Shown: piece by piece, positions 35,727 to 44,947 of the stretch | Position numbering within the stretch: position 1 is the first letter of the stretch | How the letters are laid out: each line of letters starts with the position of its first letter | Origin: Cupriavidus basilensis | Lineage (GTDB): Bacteria; Pseudomonadota; Gammaproteobacteria; Burkholderiales; Burkholderiaceae | Assembly: GCF_000876015.1 (NCBI RefSeq) | Contig: NZ_BBQM01000001.1 | Coordinates: forward strand, 1 to 64,000 | Direction: 5' to 3' | DNA length: 64,000 nt | Notes under the pieces: generated by a model | Databases searched by the model: none | What the model was told of the DNA's origin: nothing | The model's input: the letters and a program-made list of their open reading frames with translations, nothing else | Made by a program: the position numbers and the translations under genes

Positions 35727-36335
35727 TCAACCCATGTACGGCGGCGGGCTCGCTGCCGCGGGCGGCGCGGGCAGCCACTTGAGGTCCTGGAAGCCGCGCA
35801 GGATGTAGCCGCCTTTTTCCCAGGAGGAGCCGGGATAGCCGAAGGTGGCGAACGCCATTTCGTTGTCGTAGAGCGCGGTCACGCACTTGCCTCGCACGGT
35901 GTCGAAGAACGGCTGCCCTTCGAGCGCCTTGACGGCGGCCAGCTGCCGGTCCGGCGCGGCGGCGGTGAAGCTGCCGCCGGCGAGCTTGTCGAGCGAGGCC
36001 ACGCCGGCGCGCAGCTGGCTGGCGACGGCGGCGTCCTTGGCCGCGGCGGCGTCGAGGTCCTTGACCAGCAGCGCGTAGACGGCGTCCGGCAGGCGCTCGT
36101 GCGGGTACAGCACGCGGCCCATGCGCAGCAGCGCCTCGCCTTCGCCCTGGTCCAGCGCGGCGAGCTCTAGCGCCCACACGGTCGACGGCGCCAGCAGCGC
36201 CAGCGGGCTGCCGATGGCCAGCGTGCCGATCAGCACGCCGGTGCCCTTGAGCAGCGAGCGGCGCGTGAGCGTCGGCGTGGTCTTGTGCGCTGCATCGCCG
36301 CGCTCGCGGATGTGCACGATGGGAATGGTTTTCAC
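35727..36335 (-). CDS. Tat-exported gluconate 2-dehydrogenase subunit 3-like protein
   Basis: 202 aa from a GTG start at 36335 (GGAG 8 nt upstream). The twin-arginine motif TRRSLLKG lies near residue 24, with a hydrophobic h-region TGVLIGTLAIGSPLALLAP. The mature part (MGRVLYPHERLPDAVYALLV, ALYDNEMAFATFGYPGSSWEKGGYILRGF) matches the small subunit family of membrane-bound gluconate/sorbitol dehydrogenases. It normally escorts the GMC flavoprotein to the periplasm. It is directly upstream of the frameshifted flavoprotein gene. No cytochrome c subunit gene is seen here. Confidence 0.88.
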   Translation of the reverse strand: MKTIPIVHIRERGDAAHKTTPTLTRRSLLKGTGVLIGTLAIGSPLALLAPSTVWALELAALDQGEGEALLRMGRVLYPHERLPDAVYALLVKDLDAAAAKDAAVASQLRAGVASLDKLAGGSFTAAAPDRQLAAVKALEGQPFFDTVRGKCVTALYDNEMAFATFGYPGSSWEKGGYILRGFQDLKWLPAPPAAASPPPYMG

Positions 36336-36738
36336 GGTGTCTGCTCCGAGGGGTTCGACGGGCGTGGTCCGCCGCGGGCGGTGTCTCGCATGATGTCGCG
36401 CGCCTGCGTGCTTCACATGGCGGTTGTCGGGAGGGGAGAGGCGGCGTTGTGCGATGCGGCACGATCCTGCCGCCGCGGCCGTGCCGCGTGGCCGGGCCGG
36501 CGTGCGCCTGGGGTGAGCGTGGTGGACAAGATGTCGTCTCCGTCGTTGTCGTTCCCTCCATTCTTGCGGGAGGGTCGATACGACTATAGGCCGAAGACGC
36601 CGGGCATGGGTCACAGCCCGCTACTCACACGGGAAAAACCCTAGTGAGGATGGTGGCGCACGCCGGCACGCGACGGCGCACCGGCGGCGGGGTTCGCGCC
36701 CGGCGGCGGAGGCAGCCGGCGCGGCGGGGAGGGAAGGG
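36336..36738. other. non-coding gap
   Basis: About 400 bp between the subunit 3-like gene and the siderophore receptor. It is GC-rich with runs of CCG and GGC; no gene, repeat or promoter can be assigned with confidence beyond the region immediately upstream of the GTG start at 36335. Confidence 0.4.
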
Positions 36739-39123
36739 TCAGAAATCGACCTGCGCGCTCAGCATGAAGGTGCGCGGCGCGCCTTGCGTCAGGTACGAGG
36801 CGCTGGTGAGCCAGTACGCCCGGTCGGCGAGGTTGTCGATGTTGAAACGCACCGTGGCGCGCTTGCCGGCCACGCGCGTGACGTAGCGCACGCCGGCGTC
36901 GAGCAGCGTGTACGACGGCACCGACGCGGTGTTGGCGGCGTCGATCGGGCGCGCGCCGTAGTACTGCAGGCCGGCGGTGAGCGTGAAGCCGGTGTCCGCC
37001 AGGCGGTATTCGGTGTACAGCGCGGCCTGCTGCTTGGGCGTGCCGTCCACGCGCTTGCCGTTGAGCTCCTGGGCGACGTTTTCGTTGCGGGCGTTGAGGA
37101 ACAGCACGCTGGCGCTGACCAGCCACAGCGGCGTCACCTGTGCGCGCGCGGACAGTTCCAGCCCGTCGTAGCGCGCTTCGCCGTCCTGCGTGAACACGTT
37201 CGACGCATTGGTGTACGTGAGTCCGCGCTTGATGCGGAACAGCGCGGCGTTGGCGGACCAGTTGGCGCGCTCGGCCTTGACGCCCACTTCCATCTGCTTG
37301 CTCTTGAGCGGCGCGAACACTTCCTGCGCGTTGGCCGCGGACAGCGGCGCGGTCGAGCCCTGCTCCAGCGACTCGACGTAGCTGCCGTAGGTGGACAGCC
37401 AGTTCACCGGCTTGAAGATGAGCGCCGCCGTGGGCGTGGTGGCGCTCTTGTCGTAATGGTTGATGGTGTCCTTGATGCTGTTGCGGCGCACGCCGGCCAC
37501 CACGTCCCAGTGCTGGCCGAGATGGAGCGTGTCCGAGGCGAACACGGCGCGCTGCGCGGCGTAGCTGCCGAGCGTGTCGGCGGGCTCGGCGGCGATGCCG
37601 GGATTGGCGAAATTGCCCGGGTTGGCGAGGTTGCCGGTGCCGAGCACGGCGTAGTTCGACACGCTCGAATAGTAGGAGCGGGTGCGCCCGTAGGACAGGC
37701 CGAAGGCGAGGTCGTGCGAGACGAAGTCGGTGCGCGCCTTGCCGGTGACGAGCGCCTGCGCGTCGTCGGTCTTGAAGCGGTCGGTGCCGCCGTACTGGGC
37801 CTCGGTGTAGTCGCCCTGCGCGTTGGCGTAGACGGAGCCGTTCAGGTAGACCCGGTCCATGACCGAGCCGCGATAGGCCAGGCGCGCGTTCCAGTCTTCG
37901 GCGAAGCCCCAGTCGACGGCGGTGCCGTAGACCTTGGCGCGCGTCTCGTAGCTGGTGAACGGCGAGAAGATGCGCTTGCTGCCGCGGATCGGGCCGGGCG
38001 GCTGCGCCACGGTGAAGTCGCTGTCGGTGCCGCTGGCGTTGGGGAAGAGGCCCCAGGTGGAGGAGCCCTTGACCACGCGGTCCATGCCCAGCGCGTCCGC
38101 GCTCCAGACCAGGTTGGGCAGGATGCGCCAGTCCAGCGCCAGCGAGGCGGAGCCGCGCTTGACGCGCCCGCCGTCGGTGACATAGCTGTCGCCTTCCTCG
38201 CCGACCAGGTTGGCGCGGTAGCCGAAGCGGTCGTCGGGGCCGAAGCGCCCGCCGAGGTCGCCGGCCAGCAGGAAGGTGCCGCTGCCGGTGACGGAGGTGA
38301 GCACGCTGCGCACGGGCGTGTCGGTGGGGCGCTTGCTGACGAAGTTGACCGTGCCGCCGGGCTGCGCGAAGCCGTAGAGGAAGCCGGTGGCGCCGCGCAG
38401 CACCTGCAGCTGCTCGAAGTGCTCCAGCGGCAGGTCGCCGCTCCAGCCGAAGACGTTGAGGCCATCGATCTTGCGGCCGTTGAGCAGGTCCAGCCCGATG
38501 CCGCGGATGGCGATCTGCGAGGACAGGCCGCCGATGTTGTTGCTGGTGGGCGAGACCGAGGCGTCGTTCTTGAGCGCCTGCACCAGCGAGCCCGCCTGCT
38601 GGTTGTCCATCAGCGCGCGCGTGACCACGTCCACGCTGTAGGGCGTGTCGAGCAGCGCCTTGTTGCCCAGGGCGCCGAGGCTGGCGCTGTCCGCGCGGTA
38701 GGCCAGGCCGGCGGGCGGCTCGGGCTGGTCGGCCAGCGCGCGCACGGTGACGGGCGGCAGCGTGGCCTCGGCGCCCGGGGCCGGCGCGGCGACGATGGTG
38801 TAGGTGCGCGGGCTGTTGGCCACCAGCCGCAGCCCCGAGCCGGCCAGCAGGCGGCCCAGCGCGTCTTCCACGCTGAGCGAGCCGCGCACGGCCGGCGCGC
38901 GGTGGCCTTCGGCCAGCGCGGTCGAGAACAGGATCTGCACGTCGGCCTGGCGCGCCAGCGCCGCGAGCGATTGCGCCAGCGGCTGCGCGGGCAGGTCGAC
39001 CGCCAGCGCGGCGCTCTGCGCGATGGCGCCGGCGGCGAACAGCGCGGCCACGGCCGGCACGGCCAGAGACAACAGCCGCGCCACCGGGCGGCGCGCGGGC
39101 TGGTTACGAACGATCGGCTTCAA
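36739..39123 (-). CDS. TonB-dependent ferric-siderophore receptor with STN domain
   Basis: 794 aa. It has a signal peptide followed by a secretin/TonB N-terminal (STN) domain (about 43-112; LPAQPLAQSLAALARQADVQ), a plug domain (DTPYSVDVVTRALMDNQQ) and a 22-strand barrel ending in aromatic residue (SAQVDF). STN presence marks a transducing receptor signalling to an anti-sigma regulator. It is downstream of FecR and FecI genes on the same strand (157-bp gap), so the three form a FecIRA-type unit. It belongs to the FpvA/FhuE-like group by motif; the siderophore is unknown. Confidence 0.95.
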   Translation of the reverse strand: MKPIVRNQPARRPVARLLSLAVPAVAALFAAGAIAQSAALAVDLPAQPLAQSLAALARQADVQILFSTALAEGHRAPAVRGSLSVEDALGRLLAGSGLRLVANSPRTYTIVAAPAPGAEATLPPVTVRALADQPEPPAGLAYRADSASLGALGNKALLDTPYSVDVVTRALMDNQQAGSLVQALKNDASVSPTSNNIGGLSSQIAIRGIGLDLLNGRKIDGLNVFGWSGDLPLEHFEQLQVLRGATGFLYGFAQPGGTVNFVSKRPTDTPVRSVLTSVTGSGTFLLAGDLGGRFGPDDRFGYRANLVGEEGDSYVTDGGRVKRGSASLALDWRILPNLVWSADALGMDRVVKGSSTWGLFPNASGTDSDFTVAQPPGPIRGSKRIFSPFTSYETRAKVYGTAVDWGFAEDWNARLAYRGSVMDRVYLNGSVYANAQGDYTEAQYGGTDRFKTDDAQALVTGKARTDFVSHDLAFGLSYGRTRSYYSSVSNYAVLGTGNLANPGNFANPGIAAEPADTLGSYAAQRAVFASDTLHLGQHWDVVAGVRRNSIKDTINHYDKSATTPTAALIFKPVNWLSTYGSYVESLEQGSTAPLSAANAQEVFAPLKSKQMEVGVKAERANWSANAALFRIKRGLTYTNASNVFTQDGEARYDGLELSARAQVTPLWLVSASVLFLNARNENVAQELNGKRVDGTPKQQAALYTEYRLADTGFTLTAGLQYYGARPIDAANTASVPSYTLLDAGVRYVTRVAGKRATVRFNIDNLADRAYWLTSASYLTQGAPRTFMLSAQVDF

Positions 39124-39280
39124 TGATTTCTCCCGAATTCGGCCGGTGCATCCGGCCTTGTCAGAGAGTTGCCGAGCGGGAGGCGCGCGATGTACACCTG
39201 CGCGCGGAAAAAATTTTCGGGTGCGCGGCGGCGGCCGGTGTTCGCCGCCGCCGCGGTTTGCCGATGTTCGCCGGCTGCCG

Positions 39281-40201
39281 CTAGTTGCCGCCCTGTCCGG
39301 CCCGCAGCGCCAGGTGCGCGCTGCCGTCCGCCGCGGTACGCAGCGTGACGGGCAGGATGCCGGGCAGCAGCGGCAGCCTGGCGTCGGCCTGGTCGCGGTC
39401 GAACTCGGCGGACAGGCGCAGCGCCGCCGCCCGGCTGTCGTCGATGACGATGCGGCGCGCGGTGAACGGCTGCATCTCGCGCACCGCCTCGGCCAGCGTC
39501 AGGCCGTCGAACGAGAGCTTGCCGCGCCGCCAGGCGGTGATGCGCTCGGCGTCGACGCGGCTGGCCGCCGACGGCGCGCCGCCGTCAGGCACGTCCACCC
39601 GCTGGTTGGCGCCGACGCGGCGCGTGTCGCCGCCGGCGCTGACTTCCACGGCGCCTTCGAGCACCACCACGCGCGTGCTGCCGTCATGCCGGCGCACGTC
39701 GAACACGGTGCCGATGTCGCGCACGCGCGTGTCGCCGGCCTGCACCGTGAACGCGCGCGGGCCGTGGGCGACGCGGAACAGCGCCTCGCCGGCGGCCAGC
39801 GTGAGCTGGCGCGAGCGCAGGTGCCAGGCCACGTCGACGCGGCTGCCGCGGTCGAGCTCGATCTCGCTGCCGTCGGCCAGCACCTGCGTGGCGGGCTGGC
39901 CGGCCGCGGCGGTAACGTGATCGGTGCGGTATGCGGGATCGGCCACCCACAGCGCCGCGGCGAGCAGCGCGGCGCACGCGGCGGTGCCGGCCCGCGCGCG
40001 GCGCCGGCGCTCGCGGCGCGCCTGGGCGGCCTGCGTGATGGCCTCCACCGACGGGAAGCGCTCGCGCAGCGCCTGCTGGTACGGCGAGAGCGGATCGGCC
40101 GGCGCGGGCGGAGATGGCCGGGATGGCTGGGAGGAGGGCGGGGATGGTTCGGCCATGGGCGCGTCGGATCTGGCCCGGGCTGGCGCGGCAATCGGCTTCA
40201 T
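39281..40201 (-). CDS. FecR-family anti-sigma/regulator protein
   Basis: 306 aa. N-terminal cytoplasmic Pro-rich and Arg-rich segment (about 1-70), one membrane helix (TAACAALLAAALWVAD, about 73-88), then periplasmic FecR domain (DGSEIELDRGSRVDVAW, GEALFRVAHGPRAFTVQAG, GTVFDVRRHDGSTRVVVLEGAVEV). It transmits receptor status to the sigma factor encoded upstream. The start overlaps the FecI stop by 4 bp. The long N-terminus is an unusual length feature. Confidence 0.93.
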   Translation of the reverse strand: MKPIAAPARARSDAPMAEPSPPSSQPSRPSPPAPADPLSPYQQALRERFPSVEAITQAAQARRERRRRARAGTAACAALLAAALWVADPAYRTDHVTAAAGQPATQVLADGSEIELDRGSRVDVAWHLRSRQLTLAAGEALFRVAHGPRAFTVQAGDTRVRDIGTVFDVRRHDGSTRVVVLEGAVEVSAGGDTRRVGANQRVDVPDGGAPSAASRVDAERITAWRRGKLSFDGLTLAEAVREMQPFTARRIVIDDSRAAALRLSAEFDRDQADARLPLLPGILPVTLRTAADGSAHLALRAGQGGN

Positions 40202-40746
40202 GAGGCGGACCCCGGAGGTTGGGCGCTGGCGGCCAGTTCGTCAAGCGCCGGCGCGAGCAGGGTCATGGCGCGCGCCATGTGCCGCGCCACCATGCCGCGC
40301 GAGATGCCGAGCCGCTCGGCCACCTCGTCCTGCGGCAGGTCGTGCAGCCGGTGCAGTACGAAGGCGTCCCGGCAGCGCGGCGGCAGGGCGGCGATGCACG
40401 CGGCGAGCCGGTCCACCTGCTGGCGGAACGCCAGTGCCTGGGCGCCGTCCGGCGCGCTCGCGCCATGCGCCTGCGTTACCGCGGCCCATTCGTCCAGCGC
40501 CTGCTGGCGGGCCTGCTCGGCGCGGTAGCGGTCGATCGCGCGGTGCGTGGAGACGTGGCGCAGGAACGCCAGCGGCCTGGCGACGATGCCGGCCGGCGGG
40601 CGCTCCAGCACCTGCACGCAGACGTCCTGTACCACGTCGCGGGCGAAATGGCGGTCGCCGAAGCGGCGCCGGACGTGGTCGACCAGGTCGTCATAGTGCC
40701 GTATCAGGGTGGCGAACAGCGTGAGGTGGGCGGGGTCGCGTAGCAC
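40198..40746 (-). CDS. FecI-family ECF RNA polymerase sigma factor
   Basis: 182 aa with GTG start at 40746. Region 2 (about 10-75; LFATLIRHYDDLVDHVRRRFGD, DVVQDVCVQVLERPP) and region 4 (about 115-165; LPPRCRDAFVLHRLHDLPQDEVAERLGISRGMVARHM) match iron-starvation sigma factors. It directs transcription of the receptor gene. It is the first gene of the unit and lies about 48 bp from a Fur-like palindrome. Confidence 0.95.
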   Translation of the reverse strand: MLRDPAHLTLFATLIRHYDDLVDHVRRRFGDRHFARDVVQDVCVQVLERPPAGIVARPLAFLRHVSTHRAIDRYRAEQARQQALDEWAAVTQAHGASAPDGAQALAFRQQVDRLAACIAALPPRCRDAFVLHRLHDLPQDEVAERLGISRGMVARHMARAMTLLAPALDELAASAQPPGSAS

Positions 40747-40793
40747 GGCCGGGAGAACCTGGTTCTGTCGAGGTGCGCACGATTATAAATACG

Positions 40794-40806
40794 AATGATT
40801 GTCATT
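40794..40806. promoter_or_regulatory. Fur-box-like palindrome AATGA-TTG-TCATT
   Basis: A 5-3-5 inverted repeat within the AT-rich stretch 40783-40807, upstream of the FecI-type gene and near the 3' end of the esterase gene. It matches the core of the Fur consensus (tandem ATAAT-type repeats). Iron-dependent repression is expected from the role of the unit; inference by motif. Confidence 0.55.
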
Positions 40807-40818
40807 TGTGTGATGTAT

Positions 40819-41511
40819 TCATGCCCGGCCCGCGCGCGGCGAACCGAGATCGAGGGTCTGGCGCAGCCACTGCGCGAAATCGGCGATCTCCGCGCGGACC
40901 AGTTCGTGGCCCATGTCGTAGAGGCGGGTCTCGCGGCGCACGCCGAGGCGCGCCAGCAGCGCGTCGGCGCGCTGGGCCCAGAACGCGGGCAGCTTGTCGT
41001 CGTGGCGGCCGTGGGCGACGAAGGCGCCCAGCGTGCGCAGCGCCTCGGGCGGGGCGATATGCGGTTCGATCTCGGGCAGGATGCGGCCGCTGAGCAGGCC
41101 GAAGCCGCTGACCTTGTGCGGCGCGCTGAGGCCCACGCTGGCGCTGACGATGCCGCCCTGGCTGAAGCCGGCGACGACGGTGGGCAGCGGCGGCAGGGCG
41201 TCGAGAAAGCGCAGCACGCGCGCGCGGCTGGCTTCGGCCTGCGCGGCGTCGATGACCGGGCCGCCGGCGGTGAAGCTGACCGGGAACCACGCGAAGCCGG
41301 ACGGCCCCATGCGCAGCGGCGCGCGCAGCAGCAGCACTTCGAGGCCGTCGGGCCAGTCGCTTTCCAGCCCGGCGAAGTTGGTTTCGTTGCCGCCCACGCC
41401 GTGCAGCAGCACCAGCCGCGCGCGCGGCGCCCGCGGCTGGCAGGCGCGGCGGTAGTGCAGGCCGGAGTGGGGTTCCAGTTCGAGGCTGGCGATTCCGTTC
41501 GCGTCGTTCAT
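40819..41511 (-). CDS. alpha/beta-hydrolase, phospholipase/carboxylesterase family
   Basis: 230 aa. Nucleophile elbow GFSQGG (about 115-120), oxyanion/HG motif LLHGVGGNE (about 36-44), and catalytic Asp/His candidates in VAHGRHDDKLP and YDMGHELV. It resembles serine carboxylesterases/lysophospholipases of the YpfH/EstB type. It overlaps the DOPA-dioxygenase-like gene by 4 bp and is downstream of it, so the two are co-transcribed. The substrate is unknown. Confidence 0.9.
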   Translation of the reverse strand: MNDANGIASLELEPHSGLHYRRACQPRAPRARLVLLHGVGGNETNFAGLESDWPDGLEVLLLRAPLRMGPSGFAWFPVSFTAGGPVIDAAQAEASRARVLRFLDALPPLPTVVAGFSQGGIVSASVGLSAPHKVSGFGLLSGRILPEIEPHIAPPEALRTLGAFVAHGRHDDKLPAFWAQRADALLARLGVRRETRLYDMGHELVRAEIADFAQWLRQTLDLGSPRAGRA

Positions 41512-42377
41512 GCGGCCACCTCGCGTTGCGCGGGCTGCGTGGATCGGGTTTGCGCCGGCGGGCCGTCGAACAGATAGCTGTCCATCGACAGCACGCCGTG
41601 CGTGATGCCGCCGTCGAGCACGCGCAGCGTGTAGTTTTCGCCGGCGGCGCCGAGCGCGACGAACAGCGGCAGGAAATGCTCGTCGGTCGGGTGCGCGCGC
41701 GCGGCGCCGGGCGCGAGGTCGCGGTAGGCCAGCAGCTTGTCGCGCTGCCTGTCGCGCAGCGCGCCGGCGGTCCAGCGCGCGAAGTCGACCACATAGCCGG
41801 CCACATCGCCGGCCGCCTCCGGCGAGCCGTCGCGCGACGCGCGGAACTCGTACAGGTTGTGCGTGAGGCTGCCCGATGCCACGATCAGCACGCCCTGCTC
41901 GCGCAGCGGCCGCAGCGCCTGCCCGAGGCGCAGCGCGTCGGCCGGCGCGAGCGGCGCGGGCAGCGAGACCTGCACCACGGGCACGTCCGCCGCGGGCAGC
42001 AGGTGCATCAGCGGCACCCAGGCGCCGTGGTCGAGTCCGCGCTGCGGATCGAGCGTGGCGGGCCAGCCGGCGGCGCCGAGCAGCGACTGGATCCGCGCGG
42101 CCAGCGCGGGCTGGCCCGGCGCGGGGTATTGCAGCCGGTACAGCGCTTCGGGGAAGCCGCCGAAGTCGTGGATGGTGGCCGGCGCGGCGCTGGCGCCGAT
42201 GCGCACGCCGCCGCGCGTGTGCCAGTGCGGCGAGATCACGACCACGGCGCCGGGGCGCGGCAGTGCCTGGCCGAGCGCGGCGAGGCTGGCGCCGGCCGGG
42301 CCCGGTTCGATGGCGAACGTGGGCGCGCCGTGGGAGACGAAGAGAACCGGGGATGCGTGCTGCATCGGGGTGTTCAT
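41508..42377 (-). CDS. class III extradiol dioxygenase (4,5-DOPA dioxygenase-like, YgiD family)
   Basis: 289 aa. Metal-binding histidines are seen in LFVSHGAPTFAIE (about 13-25) and VVISPHWHTRGGVRIG (about 46-61); further conserved region LLPAADVPVVQVSLP and the C-terminal GGITHGVLSMDSYLF. It would open catechol-type rings. It is divergent from a LysR gene (120-bp gap) that probably controls it, and overlaps an esterase gene downstream. The true substrate may be a simple catechol; DOPA is by family similarity. The N-terminus could start at either ATG of MNTPMQHA. Confidence 0.92.
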   Translation of the reverse strand: MNTPMQHASPVLFVSHGAPTFAIEPGPAGASLAALGQALPRPGAVVVISPHWHTRGGVRIGASAAPATIHDFGGFPEALYRLQYPAPGQPALAARIQSLLGAAGWPATLDPQRGLDHGAWVPLMHLLPAADVPVVQVSLPAPLAPADALRLGQALRPLREQGVLIVASGSLTHNLYEFRASRDGSPEAAGDVAGYVVDFARWTAGALRDRQRDKLLAYRDLAPGAARAHPTDEHFLPLFVALGAAGENYTLRVLDGGITHGVLSMDSYLFDGPPAQTRSTQPAQREVAA

Positions 42378-42497
42378 GGGGGCCTCTGCAAATCGGTGGG
42401 AACGTGATTCCGAGTGTATAGATTCGGTTGCAGGGATAAAGATGGTCTAATGCGACAAATCATCCCGGCAGGTGAGACAAAGGCAGGTGAGATAAAC

Positions 42498-43397
42498 ATG
42501 GATCGCGCCCTCGAGATGCAGGTGTTCTGCACGGTGGTGGACAAAGGCAGCTTCATCGCCGCCACCGAGCCGCTGGCCATGTCCAAGGCGGCGGTGTCGC
42601 GCTACGTGAACGCGCTGGAGGCGCGGCTCGGCGTGCGGCTGCTGCACCGGACCACGCGGCGGCTGTCGCTGACCGAGGAGGGGCGCATCTTCTACCAGCA
42701 GGCGCGCGACGTGCTGGCGCTGATGGACGCGGCCGAGGGCGCGGCGGCGTCCGGTTCGGAGGAGCCGGCGGGCGTGCTGCGCGTCAACGCGCCGCTGAGC
42801 TTCGGCATCGCGCACCTCGCGCCGCTGTGGGCGGACTTCATGCGCGCGCACCCGAAGATCGAGCTCGACATCAGCCTCAACGACCGCGTGGTGGATCTGG
42901 TGGAGGAGGGGTTCGACGTGGCGGTGCGCATCGCGCGCATGGAGGATTCGTCACTGGTGGGCCGCCGGCTGGCCAGCACGCGCATGCGCCTGTGCGCGGC
43001 GCCGGCGTACCTGGCGCGGCATCCGCCGCTGGCGCGGCCGGCGGACCTGCTGGCGCACAAGGTGATCGCGTACAGCCACTTCGCCTCGCGCAATGAATGG
43101 ACCCTCACCGGCCCGGCGGGCGAGGCCACGGTGCAGACGCAGCCGGCGGTACGCTGCAACAACGGCGACACCTGCCGCGCCATCGGCCTGAGCGGCGGCG
43201 GCATCCTGCTGCAGCCGAGCTTCATGCTGGCCGACGACATCCGGCGCGGCGATCTCGTGGAAATCCTGCCGGACTACCGCGCCATCGAGTTCGGCATCTA
43301 CGCGGTGTATCCGTCGCGCAAGCATCTGCCGCCCAAGGTGCGGGCGCTGGTCAACTACCTCGTGGAGCGCTTCGCGGGCGTGCGCTGGGACGACTGA
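42498..43397 (+). CDS. LysR-family transcriptional regulator
   Basis: 299 aa. HTH at about 1-60 (MDRALEMQVFCTVVDKGSFI, LLHRTTRRLSLTEEG) and a C-terminal effector domain (GVLRVNAPLSFGIAHLAPLW). It is divergent from the DOPA-dioxygenase/esterase pair and probably regulates it. The ATG at 42498 is preferred because it aligns with the usual LysR start; an ATG at 42450 is also in frame. The effector is unknown, possibly an aromatic intermediate. Confidence 0.92.
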   Translation: MDRALEMQVFCTVVDKGSFIAATEPLAMSKAAVSRYVNALEARLGVRLLHRTTRRLSLTEEGRIFYQQARDVLALMDAAEGAAASGSEEPAGVLRVNAPLSFGIAHLAPLWADFMRAHPKIELDISLNDRVVDLVEEGFDVAVRIARMEDSSLVGRRLASTRMRLCAAPAYLARHPPLARPADLLAHKVIAYSHFASRNEWTLTGPAGEATVQTQPAVRCNNGDTCRAIGLSGGGILLQPSFMLADDIRRGDLVEILPDYRAIEFGIYAVYPSRKHLPPKVRALVNYLVERFAGVRWDD

Positions 43398-43467
43398 CCC
43401 GGCCGGCTGGCCTGGCGCGCGCCGGGCGCTTGCGCCCGGCATCGGGCTGCGGCAAAATGCACAGCTT

Positions 43468-43557
43468 GCGGAGATGGCATGCCTCCCTTAACCGCCGACG
43501 GCAGCAACCTTGTCGGCTGATGATGCCTACGAGTTCCTGGACAGGGAAGTCGTAGGC
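43468..43557 (+). ncRNA. fluoride riboswitch (crcB motif) with expression-platform hairpin
   Basis: The stretch 43468-43532 matches the crcB aptamer: GCGGAGATGGCATGCCTCCC (with the GGCAU core pairing), TTAACCGCCGACGGCAGC, then GTCGGCTGATGATGCCTACG, the hallmark GCTGATGATGCCTAC. A hairpin 43525-43557 (GCCTACGA paired with TCGTAGGC, inner TTCC/GGAA) reuses the aptamer's last nucleotides, so it can compete with ligand-bound folding. There is no U-run, so control may act on translation or by Rho-dependent termination. It is 67 nt before the start of a CLC-F exporter. Confidence 0.9.
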
Positions 43558-43623
43558 TCGCGTCTGTGCGATCACCATGCGGCGTCCCGCCGTCCAGGTT
43601 TGTGTTCTGCGAATCTGGTCATC

Positions 43624-44928
43624 ATGAAGAAAACATTCGTTCCGCCGGAACAACTGGCGATGCTGCCTTACCTGGGCCGCTGGCTCGTTCTCGCGTCCGC
43701 CGCCGGCGTGCTTGCCGGCACCGGCTCGGCCGCGCTGCTGGTCGCGCTGGACTGGGCCACGGCCACGCGCGTGTCGCATCCGTGGCTGCTGTGGCTGCTG
43801 CCGTTCGCGGGCCTCGCGGTCGGGCTGGCCTATCACTACCTGGGGCAGTCGGTGGAGGGCGGCAACAACCTGCTCATCGACGAGATCCACGACCCCAAGC
43901 GCATCGTGCCCAAGCGCATGGCGCCGCTGATTCTCGCCGGCACCGTGGTCACGCACCTGTTCGGCGGCTCGGCGGGGCGGGAGGGCACGGCGGTGCAGAT
44001 GGGCGGCAGCTTTGCCGACTACCTCACGCGGCTGTTCCGGCTCGGCGCGCAGGCGCGCCGCATCCTGCTGATGGCGGGCATCAGCGCGGGTTTTGCCTCG
44101 GTGTTCGGCACGCCGCTGGCCGGTGCGGTGTTCGGGCTGGAGGTGCTGGCGATCGGGCGGCTGCGCTATGACGCGATCCTGCCGTGCTTCGTGGCGGCCA
44201 TCGTGGGCGACCTGATCCCGCCGCTGCTGGGCGTGCATCACACCGCGTACGCGGTGCCGTTCGTGCCGCATCCCGGGCCGCTGACGCTGGGCGCGATGGT
44301 GCTGGCGGGCATCGTCTTCGGGGTGGCCGGCATGACGTTCGCCGAGGCCACGCACCGCCTGTCGCGCGCGCTCAAGCGCCGCGTCGCGTTCGGGCCGCTG
44401 CGGCCGCTGCTGGGCGGCGCGGTGGTCGCGGGCGCGGCCATGCTGATCGGCACCGACAAATACCTGGGGCTGGGCATCCCGACCATCGTGGCGGCGTTCC
44501 AGGGGCCGCTGCCGGCCTACGACTTCGCCGGCAAGATGGCGTTCACGGTGGCGACGCTGGCCTCGGGCTTCAAGGGCGGGGAGGTGACGCCGCTGTTCTA
44601 CATCGGCGCCACGCTCGGCAACGCGCTGGCCTACGTGCTGCCGCTGCCGCTGCCGCTGCTGGCCGGCGCGGGTTTCGTCGCGGTGTTCGCCGGCGCGGCC
44701 AACACGCCGATCGCCTCGACCATCATGGCGATGGAACTGTTCGGCCCGGAGGTGGGCGTGTTCGCGGGCATCGCCTGCGTGGTGAGCTATCTGTTCTCGG
44801 GCCACACCGGCATCTATCCCGCGCAGCGCGTCGGCCATGCCAAGCGCGCGCGCGTGCCGGAGGGTTTGCGGCTGTCCGAGGTGCCGGCTTTCCAGCGCGC
44901 CGAGAGGGATGCCGCGGAGAAACACTGA
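43624..44928 (+). CDS. eriC: CLC-F-type fluoride/proton antiporter
   Basis: 434 aa, voltage-gated-chloride-channel (CLC) fold with about 10-12 membrane helices. The gating motif GGSAGREGTAVQMGG (114-128) is intact with the Glu, whereas the chloride-selectivity loop GSGIP is replaced by GGNNLLID (79-86), a CLC-F feature. Late motif GFVAVFAGAANTPIASTIMA (about 365-385). The upstream fluoride riboswitch supports function in fluoride export using proton exchange. A Vgb-like propeller gene follows convergently. The symbol eriC is used loosely for CLC-F homologues. Confidence 0.93.
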   Translation: MKKTFVPPEQLAMLPYLGRWLVLASAAGVLAGTGSAALLVALDWATATRVSHPWLLWLLPFAGLAVGLAYHYLGQSVEGGNNLLIDEIHDPKRIVPKRMAPLILAGTVVTHLFGGSAGREGTAVQMGGSFADYLTRLFRLGAQARRILLMAGISAGFASVFGTPLAGAVFGLEVLAIGRLRYDAILPCFVAAIVGDLIPPLLGVHHTAYAVPFVPHPGPLTLGAMVLAGIVFGVAGMTFAEATHRLSRALKRRVAFGPLRPLLGGAVVAGAAMLIGTDKYLGLGIPTIVAAFQGPLPAYDFAGKMAFTVATLASGFKGGEVTPLFYIGATLGNALAYVLPLPLPLLAGAGFVAVFAGAANTPIASTIMAMELFGPEVGVFAGIACVVSYLFSGHTGIYPAQRVGHAKRARVPEGLRLSEVPAFQRAERDAAEKH

Positions 44929-44947
44929 GCGCGGCGCCCGCGCCCGC

